A stretch of DNA of 7,771 nucleotides from JAWBOD01 sp964651405 (GCA_964651405.1 CAZYZB010000037.1:1-7771); one strand, 5' to 3'. Counted from the stretch's first letter, positions 1 to 6,377 are shown. Numbers and translations: made by a program. Notes: a model not told the origin generated them from the sequence alone.

Positions 1-723
1 AGAATTCGCAACAAGACTAAGAACAATCTTGCATTAGGTTTCGCAGTCGTGATTGCACTCTCGTCGATTCTGGTTAATCGTGTGGCTGCCGCTGACGGCG
101 GGTTAAACCTGCCCTCAGCCTTGGTCAATGTTGTAATCACCAACGGGACCGAAAGCTACTTCAACACTGCGTTAAGCAACGTTCCTTCAGGCTATGATGT
201 AATGAACGAAACCTACCCTAGCTGGTGCATCGACAGAACAACTGAAATGACGCGAAACGTGACCTTCGAAGTGGCCTTGTACTCAAGCCTCAGTCCTCCA
301 GGCAACTTGTCAAGCGTGAGATGGGACATGGTCAACTACATCCTGAACCACAAACAGGGAAACGCGGAAGATGTCCAGCAGGCAATGTGGTACTTCGTCA
401 ACATGGTCGGCAACTACACTCCCAGCAGCCTCGTGGCTCAGGCCATCGTCAATGACACACTCGCAAACGGCACAGGCTTTACTCCCACACTAGGCCAAAA
501 CGTAGCCGTAATCTGCTTCCCAATCGTCTTATTTCCAGGCGCATACCCAGTCCAAGTAAGCATCATAGAACTCTCCTCACCAGTCATCCCAGAGTTCCCA
601 ACCGCAACGCTCCCAATCCTATTCGCCCTGGCAACACTCTCGGCAGTCATAATCCATAAAAGAAGCCTCACCCGACGCCAAACCCAACAAACCACAACAA
701 CACCAGAACACTTGAGCCGATAG
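1..723 (+). CDS. Secreted thioester-domain-like surface protein with PEFP archaeosortase tail (5' partial)
   Basis: The frame is open from base 1, so the true start lies upstream. The GTG at 49 falls inside the signal peptide (hydrophobic stretch ending near RVAAADGG), not at a natural start. Residues are numbered from that GTG. The outer domain has WCID (Cys60), a WDMVNYIL segment (92-99) and VQQAMW (109-114). This is the order and spacing of bacterial Cys-Gln thioester (TQXA/TED) adhesin domains, where the Cys of [YW]CID bonds to the Gln of [TV]QxA[IM]W, here Gln110. Several N-x-S/T sequons follow. The C-terminus is tripartite: IPEFP (180-184), a hydrophobic helix (about 185-203) and a basic HKRSLTRR tail, matching PEF-CTERM-type sorting signals. 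The archaeosortase gene begins 142 bases downstream, so this is its likely substrate. The thioester call is from motifs only. Termination is by TAG. Confidence 0.85.
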   Translation, partial: RIRNKTKNNLALGFAVVIALSSILVNRVAAADGGLNLPSALVNVVITNGTESYFNTALSNVPSGYDVMNETYPSWCIDRTTEMTRNVTFEVALYSSLSPPGNLSSVRWDMVNYILNHKQGNAEDVQQAMWYFVNMVGNYTPSSLVAQAIVNDTLANGTGFTPTLGQNVAVICFPIVLFPGAYPVQVSIIELSSPVIPEFPTATLPILFALATLSAVIIHKRSLTRRQTQQTTTTPEHLSR

Positions 724-815
724 AACAAGACCGCACGAAAACACGATCAGAACAATCTTCTAGAACATCCCTCCAGCCAAACCTCAAATCCTCCCAACAT
801 TCTGTTTTGGGAATA

Positions 816-834
816 GTTCTTAAGAGTCGACTCT
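816..834 (+). promoter_or_regulatory. Weak TATA-like box with 12-bp palindrome upstream of the archaeosortase
   Basis: TTCTTAAG (817-824) is a poor but possible archaeal TATA box about 45 bases before the ATG at 866. The perfect 12-bp palindrome AGAGTCGACTCT (823-834) overlaps its end. A dyad at this position could be an operator for a dimeric regulator. Only the dyad is seen directly; the promoter role is inferred. Confidence 0.3.
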
Positions 835-865
835 CACGTAGAAAAACAAGACAAGGTTACACAAC

Positions 866-2878
866 ATGCCCAAACTTCCCGAAATAATGCCTAAGCTGCA
901 GTGGCATGGATCATTCACGCCCACCCGCTTTGCGTTCGCCCTGAAAATCGCCATAATCATCGCGGCCACCCTGACCGTCTTCCACCAGGACCTCGTCCTA
1001 ATCTTCTCCGACGCGTTGCAGAACGAAACAACAAGCTACATACTGGCCGTACCGTTCATCTTGGCCTACCTCGTCCACCGAAAAAGAAAGATGCTCAGAA
1101 CCGTCATGCCGCTCACCGGCCAAGATCAACCCAGAAACACTCGATACCTGGCCTCTACATCGGGCATCCTCCTCACGGCCACCGCGGTGCTGCTCTACTG
1201 GCACGGCTCATACACCTTCACACCCGTCGAGTACCACATGTTCGCCCTCCCACTTTTCACCGCCGGCCTCTGCCTAATCCTCTTCAACCCTCAAACCCTC
1301 AGACAGCTAGCCTTCCCAATCGCCTTCCTGTTCTTCCTCATGCCCCCACCCTCAGAAATCCTGCACGCCGCAGGCTCAACGCTCCAAGTCGTAAGCGCAC
1401 AAGCCTCCAACGCCATCGTCAACGCCTTCAACATCCCATCGGCACTTACGATGGAATCGGGCAACCCCCTCATCACACTCACTGTGGCCGACGGAACCCC
1501 ACTGCCCTTCTCATTGGACATCGCCTGCTCGGGCATATACAGCCTCATCGGCTTCACCGTGTTCGCCGTCTTCATAGCCTACATAATCAGGAACAACCCC
1601 TGGAAAAAAGCAGCTCTCCTCATAATCGGAATCCCACTAGTCTATTTCCTCAACATCGTGAGAATCACTACCATGCTCTTCATAGGCTACAACTACGGCA
1701 GCGCCCTAGCCCTCCAAACCTTCCACACGCTAGGCGGCTGGGTCCTCATCTTTCTGGGAACGCTGGTTCTGCTCCTGATATCGGAAAAAGCCTTCAAAAC
1801 ACGAATTTTCTCCAACCCCGCAGCAAAATGCGTTCAATGCATACCTGAACTGCAGCCAGACCGAGACTACTGCAGAGGATGCGGCAGGATAATCCGACCT
1901 GCAACAGCCAGGCTTCACAAGAGCGACGCAGTGAAGCTGGCTGCTATCATCCTAACCGCCGGCCTGCTCGTAACCATCCAGGCACCCGTCTTCGCGCTCA
2001 CGCAGGGCCTTCCGATAATCACCTTCAACACGCCCTCAGGACAACAGTTCTCCACCCAGGTCCTCCCCCAGACCGACCAGTACACACTCACGTTCGTCCG
2101 CGAAGACACCCTCCACGAAGTCCAGGCAAAACAGGACATGTCCCTCGTCTACCTGTACGCACCTGTCAACGAGTCCGGCGAGCCCATATGGGCCTCGCTC
2201 GAAATAGCCTCAACCCAATCATCCCTTTACGGATGGGAAACTTTCCGCGCGCTCGCTACCCAAATCGACCTTCGAGACATCCAACTCACACAGAACGCGC
2301 GCGCGCTATACTTCGTATTCCAGGAGGCAACCGACGCAACCCGAGCAGTACTCTACTGGCACTCATCCACGGTTTTCATGATAAACTCAACGGTGCAGAC
2401 GAAACACGTCGGAATAAGCCTCATAGCCTTCCCCTCAAGCATGGACGAGCTGCCGAGGCTAGAAGTTCAGCTCGTGACCCTGGCGACGGCAATAGCAGAC
2501 TACTGGCAACCAATCCAAACCTGGTCCGAGACGACCCTCATCATATCCCAGAACGGCATCACCCTCTCGGCAGCAACCTCGATCGCCCTCGCCCTCACGC
2601 TGTTCTACTACGAAGCCGAAGCAAGAAAACGAAGAAAAGCAAGCCTAACCGCCGCTGCAAAACTAACCAGCTCCAGCAGAGACATAGTCGAAGCCGTCCA
2701 GAAAACGAAGAAACCGGCAACGCTCGAAAACCTCGCAGCAACTCTTCAAAAAAGCACCGGACAAAAACTAACCACGGAACAGCTCGAGCGGAGACTCCAG
2801 GAACTAGAGAAGACAGGCATAATAAAGGCCTCAGTGCACAGCCAGAATGATGAGCCGGTGCAAACGTGGAAGACATAA
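866..2878 (+). CDS. Multidomain exosortase/archaeosortase family transpeptidase
   Basis: This integral membrane cysteine transpeptidase should cleave C-terminal sorting tails such as PEFP and move the protein to an anchor at the outer membrane face. The core (about 20-305) is polytopic and has all three family active-site motifs: Cys221 in ACSGIYSL, Arg266 in NIVRI and His287 in FHTLGGW. After it comes a Cys322xxCys325-x10-Cys336xxCys339 knuckle, predicted cytosolic and probably zinc-binding. A helix (about 356-376) leads to an outer domain (about 378-558). Its SLYGW (453-457) and VLYW (495-498) resemble exosortase-partner EpsI, but the usual HSP..C of EpsI is not seen. A last helix (about 563-581) is followed by a basic stretch and a winged-helix-like domain (about 602-657). 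At 670 residues it is about twice a simple archaeosortase. The ATG at 866 has only a weak AGGT upstream; a second MPKL start at 887 is possible. The transpeptidase call is sure; the added domains less so. Confidence 0.93.
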   Translation: MPKLPEIMPKLQWHGSFTPTRFAFALKIAIIIAATLTVFHQDLVLIFSDALQNETTSYILAVPFILAYLVHRKRKMLRTVMPLTGQDQPRNTRYLASTSGILLTATAVLLYWHGSYTFTPVEYHMFALPLFTAGLCLILFNPQTLRQLAFPIAFLFFLMPPPSEILHAAGSTLQVVSAQASNAIVNAFNIPSALTMESGNPLITLTVADGTPLPFSLDIACSGIYSLIGFTVFAVFIAYIIRNNPWKKAALLIIGIPLVYFLNIVRITTMLFIGYNYGSALALQTFHTLGGWVLIFLGTLVLLLISEKAFKTRIFSNPAAKCVQCIPELQPDRDYCRGCGRIIRPATARLHKSDAVKLAAIILTAGLLVTIQAPVFALTQGLPIITFNTPSGQQFSTQVLPQTDQYTLTFVREDTLHEVQAKQDMSLVYLYAPVNESGEPIWASLEIASTQSSLYGWETFRALATQIDLRDIQLTQNARALYFVFQEATDATRAVLYWHSSTVFMINSTVQTKHVGISLIAFPSSMDELPRLEVQLVTLATAIADYWQPIQTWSETTLIISQNGITLSAATSIALALTLFYYEAEARKRRKASLTAAAKLTSSSRDIVEAVQKTKKPATLENLAATLQKSTGQKLTTEQLERRLQELEKTGIIKASVHSQNDEPVQTWKT

Positions 2879-3830
2879 GGGCCAAACCAGACTTGACAAC
2901 CAAAAACAGCAGAGAACAACAGAAACCTCAAGCTTTATCACACACTCCAATCACAAAAAAGGATTAGGCGAAACAGGAGGACAGATTACGCGCACAACAG
3001 CCGGATATGCACAAGTAGCAGGCATCACGACGCTCGCGTTCGGCACCTTAGCCCTAACAGCCTCTATCGTATCCACATCAACCATACTTGCCCTCATAGG
3101 ACTAGGCCTAATCTTCTGGGGAGCAATCCTGCTCTACATTCAAAAGCCAGACTACGTGCCCACAGCAATCCTCGACGCTTCCGTCTCCTCGTTCACCGAC
3201 ACCCTGAACCAGATAACACAGGCACTCGACTACAAGGGCAACCCGGTTTACCTGCCGCCAAAGTACTTCGAAAACCCAGAAGACACCAGAGTCTTCATCC
3301 CAAAACAAAAAGACGGCCCCCACCCCACGCCTGAACAAATCCAAGAAAACAAAAACCAGCCTCTCATCACAAACCCTGCCGGCATGCTCCTGACGCCCCC
3401 AGGGACAGACCTAGCCAGACTGTTCGAAAAAACCCTGGAAACAAGCTTCACAAGAGTAGACCTCGAATACCTCAAACAGCACATGCCTAAACTCCTCATC
3501 GAAGACCTAGAAATCGCAACGAGCCTTGAAATACGAACGGAAACCGCGAAGATTCCTGAACGTCCAAACGACACAGCGTCCCAGGCCGAAGCAAAACACA
3601 ACAGAATCCAAGTGAAGATAACCACCACAGCCTACCAGACCACCTGCAAACAAGCCGCACAGTATCCCATCACCGTAGCCCTAAGCTGCCCCCTCACATC
3701 GGCAATCGCGTGCGCTATCGCCAAGGCAACGGGCAAACCGACAACGATAGAAAACCAGGAAATAAGCAGAGACGGCACCGCGATGACAGTCGAATACCGC
3801 CTAATCGAAGAGGAGCCAACCCAACAATGA
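2847..3830 (+). CDS. Two-helix membrane protein of unknown function
   Basis: I do not recognise the family. With the ATG at 2847 the product has 327 residues and overlaps the archaeosortase gene by 32 bases. Residues 1-46 are polar, low in complexity and look like read-through. Sequence of protein-like character begins at ITRTTAGYAQ (residue 47), right after a GGAGG, so the true start may be the ATT at 2985. A hairpin of two hydrophobic helices (about 54-75 and 77-98) anchors the protein. The remaining 225 or so residues are soluble: an extended Pro-rich part with YLPPKYF (135-141) and AGMLLTPPG (178-186), then an alpha/beta-like domain with CPLTSAIACAIAKATGKP (281-298). Position directly after the archaeosortase, with an ATGA overlap into the next gene, suggests a co-transcribed accessory role in surface-protein anchoring. 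That role is inferred. Confidence 0.8.
   Translation: MMSRCKRGRHKGQTRLDNQKQQRTTETSSFITHSNHKKGLGETGGQITRTTAGYAQVAGITTLAFGTLALTASIVSTSTILALIGLGLIFWGAILLYIQKPDYVPTAILDASVSSFTDTLNQITQALDYKGNPVYLPPKYFENPEDTRVFIPKQKDGPHPTPEQIQENKNQPLITNPAGMLLTPPGTDLARLFEKTLETSFTRVDLEYLKQHMPKLLIEDLEIATSLEIRTETAKIPERPNDTASQAEAKHNRIQVKITTTAYQTTCKQAAQYPITVALSCPLTSAIACAIAKATGKPTTIENQEISRDGTAMTVEYRLIEEEPTQQ
2933..2987 (+). promoter_or_regulatory. TATA-like box, GGAGG ribosome site and possible ATT start
   Basis: CTTTATCA (2933-2940) is TATA-like. About 36 bases after it is a perfect GGAGG (2976-2980), followed by an ATT codon (2985-2987) in frame with the downstream gene and an ACG right after. No ATG, GTG or TTG lies in that frame near this site. 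The GGAGG is the strongest Shine-Dalgarno sequence near any gene here, yet it has no ordinary start to serve. Use of ATT or ACG is inference. Confidence 0.4.
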
Positions 3831-4039
3831 CCTTCCCCCTAACACTCTGGGACATAAGCCTACTACTAGCCGTAACAGCAATAACACTACTCGTCACGTC
3901 AGAACTGCTGTCACCCTACTACGGAAAAATCAACGTCAAAATAAACAAGAAAAGACTCAGAAACACCGCAATGACCTTCTCCATCCTGTTCCTAGCAACA
4001 GTAGCCCTAAGAATAGCCAACATACTCCTAAACACATAG
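3827..4039 (+). CDS. Small two-helix membrane protein (70 aa)
   Basis: The ATG at 3827 overlaps the stop of the previous gene as ATGA, typical of coupled translation. The frame is open further upstream, but that part is an Arg/Asn-rich shadow of the previous gene. The protein has a hydrophobic helix (about 9-28), a basic loop with KINVKINKKRLRN (34-46) and a second helix (about 48-68). No catalytic motif is visible. Tight coupling to the preceding two-helix protein and the archaeosortase suggests a partner in the same membrane complex. I do not recognise a family. The stop is TAG. Confidence 0.7.
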   Translation: MTFPLTLWDISLLLAVTAITLLVTSELLSPYYGKINVKINKKRLRNTAMTFSILFLATVALRIANILLNT

Positions 4040-4150
4040 CCGCCAACCCGCGAAAACCCGCAAAAACCGACAAGTAAGAGACTCACATAAAACTGTTCTA
4101 GGGTTCAATTCCACGGGTCTTCAAACAAGCTCTTGAACACTGATTCTTTG

Positions 4151-4881
4151 GTGAGAAGGCAAAACCTAATCGCGATTGCAGTAATAGCCCTAACGCTCAC
4201 AATCATCGCGGCACCACTCGTTTCTACAGACAGCAACAACAACTCAGGCAACGCACACACCATCAAAGTCTAGCCGATAGGCACGACGCCAAACAGCGGC
4301 AAACTGATAGTCACGAGCACGCCAGCGAACCTGTTCATACTCCACACGGGCCAAGACTGCATAAAGAACGTCTGGCTCTTGATCGTCCTAAGCGAGCCCA
4401 CCTACACGCGTCTCAACATGATAACCATAAACGACACCAAATTCATGGACAAAACCGACTTCCAACTCGTCACAGCCAGCAAAATCCCACCGTTAGCGGC
4501 AAACACAACAACAGGATACCCGGGCGTAACATGGCAATACGAGGTCTCAGCAATAAAAAGCAACATGAACGAAGCGAAGAAAGCGAACCTATACTACGGC
4601 GTCAAATACTTCCTACAAAAATAACCGCTGCCCCAACAAAGTTCACCCTCGCAGTAATCCTAAGCTCGCCTGCAAGCATCAAAGCCCTGATACTAGGCCT
4701 CGGAAAATCCGACCCGTCAAAGGACAAATGCTTAGGCATCGAATGCAACGATAACAGACTCGACAGGTTCACAAGCTTCAGCAAAAGTACACTCGTAACA
4801 CCAGAAATAGCCCCGTTGGCACTAATGGCGTCACCGTTCGCCGCCATAGGCTTGCTGGCAATCAAACGCAGAAAAAGGTAG
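4151..4881 (+). pseudogene. Broken secreted protein with PEI-type sorting tail (TAG plus -1 frameshift)
   Basis: Read in one frame from GTG 4151 (or TTG 4148), a signal peptide (RRQNLIAIAVIALTLTIIAAP) leads into a secreted domain. A TAG interrupts at 4271-4273, codon 41. The frame then runs on through NVWLLIVLSEPTY and TTGYPGVTWQYEVSAI to YFLQK and a TAA at 4622. The natural continuation is in the -1 frame: re-reading A4621 gives KITAAPTKFTLAV, then LKALILGLG-like text (IKALILGLG) and a tail of TPEIAP, a hydrophobic helix and KRRKR. That tail resembles the sorting tail of the first gene in the window. Repaired, the product would have about 243 residues. The break is at a run of five A, so loss of one A, by decay or assembly error, fits. 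TAG ends several intact genes here, so recoding is unlikely. This was probably a second archaeosortase substrate. Confidence 0.75.
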
Positions 4882-4894
4882 AACGCCAACCCCG

Positions 4895-4910
4895 TTTTTC
4901 TAACGTTTTT
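4895..4910 (+). terminator. Poly-T terminator after the broken surface-protein gene
   Basis: Two T5 runs (4895-4899 and 4906-4910) follow the TAG at 4879-4881 by 13 and 24 bases. U-rich tracts without a needed hairpin are typical archaeal termination signals. The second run is also part of the next gene's TATA box. Confidence 0.45.
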
Positions 4911-4946
4911 ATATCCCTAACCAGCAATCTATATTCATTTCCGAGG
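4906..4946 (+). promoter_or_regulatory. TATA box and ribosome site for the DUF1616 gene
   Basis: TTTTTATATC (4906-4915) is the best archaeal TATA box in the window. A start of transcription 24 to 28 bases on, near 4937-4942, would leave a leader of about 15-20 bases. GAGG (4943-4946) is 10 bases before the TTG at 4957 and supports that unusual start codon. Confidence 0.65.
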
Positions 4947-4956
4947 AAACACCAGC

Positions 4957-5580
4957 TTGAACAACGACACAGCGACAAAAAATCTTTCAGAAACAATACT
5001 TCAAATCACAAACCAGAAGAGACCCGAAACAGTGAACCAGCTCGTTAAACTCGTGGGAGAAACATATCCCGCCCCAAAAAACGAAATACTCGATGTCATC
5101 GTCAAACTTCAAAATGAAGGAAAACTGCAGTTGACGACACCCACCCAAAATCCACAGGGAATCTCAGCCTACCTGAGAACATCCGCGGCTCTCTGGTTCT
5201 GGACAACCATCGCCTTGTCACTGGGAACTCTCGTCGCCGTCTTCGCCATACCTGAAACTGCTTATCCCCTGGTCTATGTAAGATACGTGCTGGGCGCAGT
5301 GTTCGTTCTCTGGCTGCCGGGTTACGCTTTCATAAAAGCCCTGTTCCCAGAACAGCTCCCGGTTAAAACAAGCGACAAAGACCTGGACACCATTGAGCGC
5401 ATAGCCCTGAGCGTAGGCATGAGCTTGGCACTGGTCCCAATGGTAGGATTACTTCTAAACTACACACCATGGGGCATCCGCTTGACACCAATCGTCCTGA
5501 GCCTACTCGCTTTGACCACAATTTTTGCCACCGCCGGAGCCATAAGAGAACGTCAAATCAGAACCCTTAAGAAAGCATAG
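4957..5580 (+). CDS. DUF1616 membrane protein with N-terminal winged helix
   Basis: The TTG start at 4957 is supported by GAGG upstream and a strong TATA box. Residues about 8-60 look like a small winged-helix domain (TVNQLVKLVG, then LDVIVKLQNEGKLQL). The rest has the DUF1616 pattern: helix (about 77-97), YVRYVLGAVFVLWLPGYAF (107-125), FPEQLPVK, DTIERIALSVGMSLALVP (144-161), then NYTPWGIRL (168-176) and a final helix, with a basic C-terminus. DUF1616 is common in archaea and its biochemical function is not known to me. Here the domain lies near an archaeosortase and its likely substrates, so a role in envelope protein sorting or surface assembly is plausible. The N-terminal domain resembles in layout the C-terminal domain of the archaeosortase. 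Family call is firm, function is not. Confidence 0.9.
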   Translation: MNNDTATKNLSETILQITNQKRPETVNQLVKLVGETYPAPKNEILDVIVKLQNEGKLQLTTPTQNPQGISAYLRTSAALWFWTTIALSLGTLVAVFAIPETAYPLVYVRYVLGAVFVLWLPGYAFIKALFPEQLPVKTSDKDLDTIERIALSVGMSLALVPMVGLLLNYTPWGIRLTPIVLSLLALTTIFATAGAIRERQIRTLKKA

Positions 5581-5620
5581 ATGAAATAAGGAGCGCATAC
5601 CGACAAGAAATATGGGAAAA

Positions 5621-5645
5621 TTGATTCTGAGCTCTTGATTCTGAG
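5621..5645. repeat. Direct repeat of TTGATTCTGAG
   Basis: TTGATTCTGAG occurs at 5621-5631 and again, identical, at 5635-5645, three bases apart. The 14-base spacing and small size fit a slippage duplication or a pair of protein-binding sites. No neighbouring gene start makes a regulatory role obvious. Confidence 0.5.
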
Positions 5646-5694
5646 TCTTGTCTTCGATTCATTATCGCACTGCTATTGCAGGTACGTTGTCAGA

Positions 5695-5853
5695 CTACTG
5701 TGTCGCTGTGATGGTTATGTCGAAGCTGAAGCTTGTGATGCCGCTGATGCTCGATGAAACCGTGAGGCTCAGCACGGCTTGGACAGATGCGCCGACTGCA
5801 AGCACGTAACTATCTCTGTTCCACGTCAGCGTAAAGCGCGCGCATGCTTGTTC
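5695..5853 (-). pseudogene. C-terminal remnant of a secreted protein
   Basis: Read on the minus strand, the frame ending at the TAG complementary to 5695-5697 encodes about 47 residues of clear protein character: FTLTWNRDSYVLAVGASVQ, then LTVSS, SGITSF and SFDITITATQ. The alternating hydrophobic pattern and the YVLAVGASVQ turn are typical of the last beta-sandwich domain of archaeal secreted proteins (NEW3-like). Upstream, the frame closes at 5854-5856. Another minus frame nearby reads STIETETDLGTS before the CGCGCGC run at 5838-5844, so an indel in that run may have split the gene. No start, signal peptide or sorting tail belongs to it. I judge it the relic of a deleted gene; the domain assignment is tentative. 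Confidence 0.6.
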
Positions 5854-5948
5854 CTAAATCCGTTTCTGTTTCGATTGTGCTTCTCGCTCTGCCGTGCTTA
5901 GGATGATTACGCGCCCGAGATACAGGAAACGATGTTGGGTGAATGTAT

Positions 5949-5968
5949 AAAAAAAGAATTCTTTTTTT
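5949..5968. terminator. A7-GAATTC-T7 palindrome, possible two-way terminator
   Basis: Seven A, GAATTC and seven T form a perfect 20-bp dyad. Outer arms GGTGAA (5938-5943) and TTCACC (5967-5972) extend it imperfectly. Each strand ends in a T7 run, as expected of a terminator working in both directions. TGTATAAAAAAA (5944-5955) could instead be a TATA box. Confidence 0.4.
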
Positions 5969-6006
5969 CACCACAGTGATTGCACGTTCGGATTGCAGTG
6001 AGGCAT

Positions 6007-6034
6007 CGTTAGAGGACGCTGTCCGAATCTAACG
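6007..6034 (+). other. Hairpin-forming sequence
   Basis: CGTTAGA (6007-6013) pairs with TCTAACG (6028-6034), and GGAC (6014-6017) pairs with GTCC (6021-6024) around a GCT loop. Only GAA (6025-6027) is bulged, giving 11 perfect pairs in 28 bases. TTCGGA at about 5989 could pair instead with TCCGAA (6022-6027). It could be a structured leader or a decayed element. No RNA family is recognised. Confidence 0.35.
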
Positions 6035-6110
6035 CAGCGGAAAAGGGAATTTAGGAACACGCATGCGCGCTACACACCACAAAACACATCCAAACCACTT
6101 ATCCCAACTT

Positions 6111-6124
6111 CATAAAAGCTTTAA
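6111..6124 (+). promoter_or_regulatory. Possible TATA box for the 64-residue protein gene
   Basis: CATAAAAG (6111-6118) within CATAAAAGCTTTAA lies 72 bases before the ATG at 6183. It would give a leader of about 40 bases. AAAGCTTT (6115-6122) is an 8-bp palindrome. This is a weak match placed by position only. Confidence 0.3.
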
Positions 6125-6182
6125 CGACCACAGCACGACTCAAACGTCCGACCTCCAAAAAAGGCCGCACGTGGTCAACCCT

Positions 6183-6377
6183 ATGCGCAACAAAGTAATC
6201 AGGCTACTTTTCCTACCAATCGCAATACTCCTCTGGATAATCGGATGGACCATGCTCTGGGCAGGCACCCGCAAAGAGCAAAAAACCCAACAATCCCAAG
6301 CCGAAACCCCTCCAGAAAACGAGTCCATAACCATAATACCCATGATGCCCGAAGAACTAGAACAATACGAAGCCTAG
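6183..6377 (+). CDS. Small single-helix membrane protein (64 aa)
   Basis: The ATG at 6183 opens a compact reading frame: basic MRNKVIR, one hydrophobic helix (about 8-28, rich in Leu, Ile and Trp, with WIIGWTMLWAG at 18-28), a charged RKEQK stop-transfer stretch and an acidic tail ending in PMMPEELEQYEA. The same frame is open back to an ATG at 6063, but that extension is His/Thr/Asn rich and looks non-coding. The positive-inside rule does not decide the topology, since both ends of the helix are basic. The tail could be a cytosolic docking peptide. I do not recognise a function. It is 189 bases past a structured region and 272 bases before the epimerase gene, and is probably its own transcription unit. 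Confidence 0.65.
   Translation: MRNKVIRLLFLPIAILLWIIGWTMLWAGTRKEQKTQQSQAETPPENESITIIPMMPEELEQYEA

Larger units (their letters stand above)
5581..6182. other. Stretch of about 600 bases without an intact gene
   Basis: No convincing + strand gene is present. Between about 5600 and 5940 the base bias flips: the + strand becomes G/T rich while the coding regions around it are A/C rich. This fits old minus-strand coding DNA, and a decayed minus-strand gene fragment is readable there. The rest holds an 11-bp direct repeat, an A7/T7 palindrome, a hairpin and a possible promoter for the next small gene. Confidence 0.6.

Noticed and set aside
901..1848. Long open frame of 315 codons overlapping the archaeosortase
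   Set aside because: Rich in Arg, Pro and His and lacking any domain character. It is the +1 type shadow produced by the C-rich coding strand.
1879..2850. Open frame of 323 codons overlapping the archaeosortase C-terminal part
   Set aside because: Same Arg/Pro/His-rich shadow pattern, fully inside a gene with clear domains.
4102..4112. GGTTCAATTCC, a tRNA B-box-like string
   Set aside because: No D arm, anticodon arm or acceptor stem can be built around it, and the T stem does not pair beyond two bases.
4271..4273. TAG read as pyrrolysine
   Set aside because: TAG is the terminal stop of several intact genes here, including those ending at 723, 4039, 5580 and 6377, and the same gene has a frameshift further on.
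4531..4881. Separate 116-codon gene
   Set aside because: Its first part is a shadow of the upstream frame; only the part after 4621 looks coding, as the continuation of the broken surface-protein gene.
5810..5971. Minus-strand frame from GTG (5971) beginning KKRILFLYI
   Set aside because: It looks like a signal-peptide start, but the codons of the first part come from the A7/T7 palindrome and the later part is not convincing. It may be fortuitous or part of the decayed gene.
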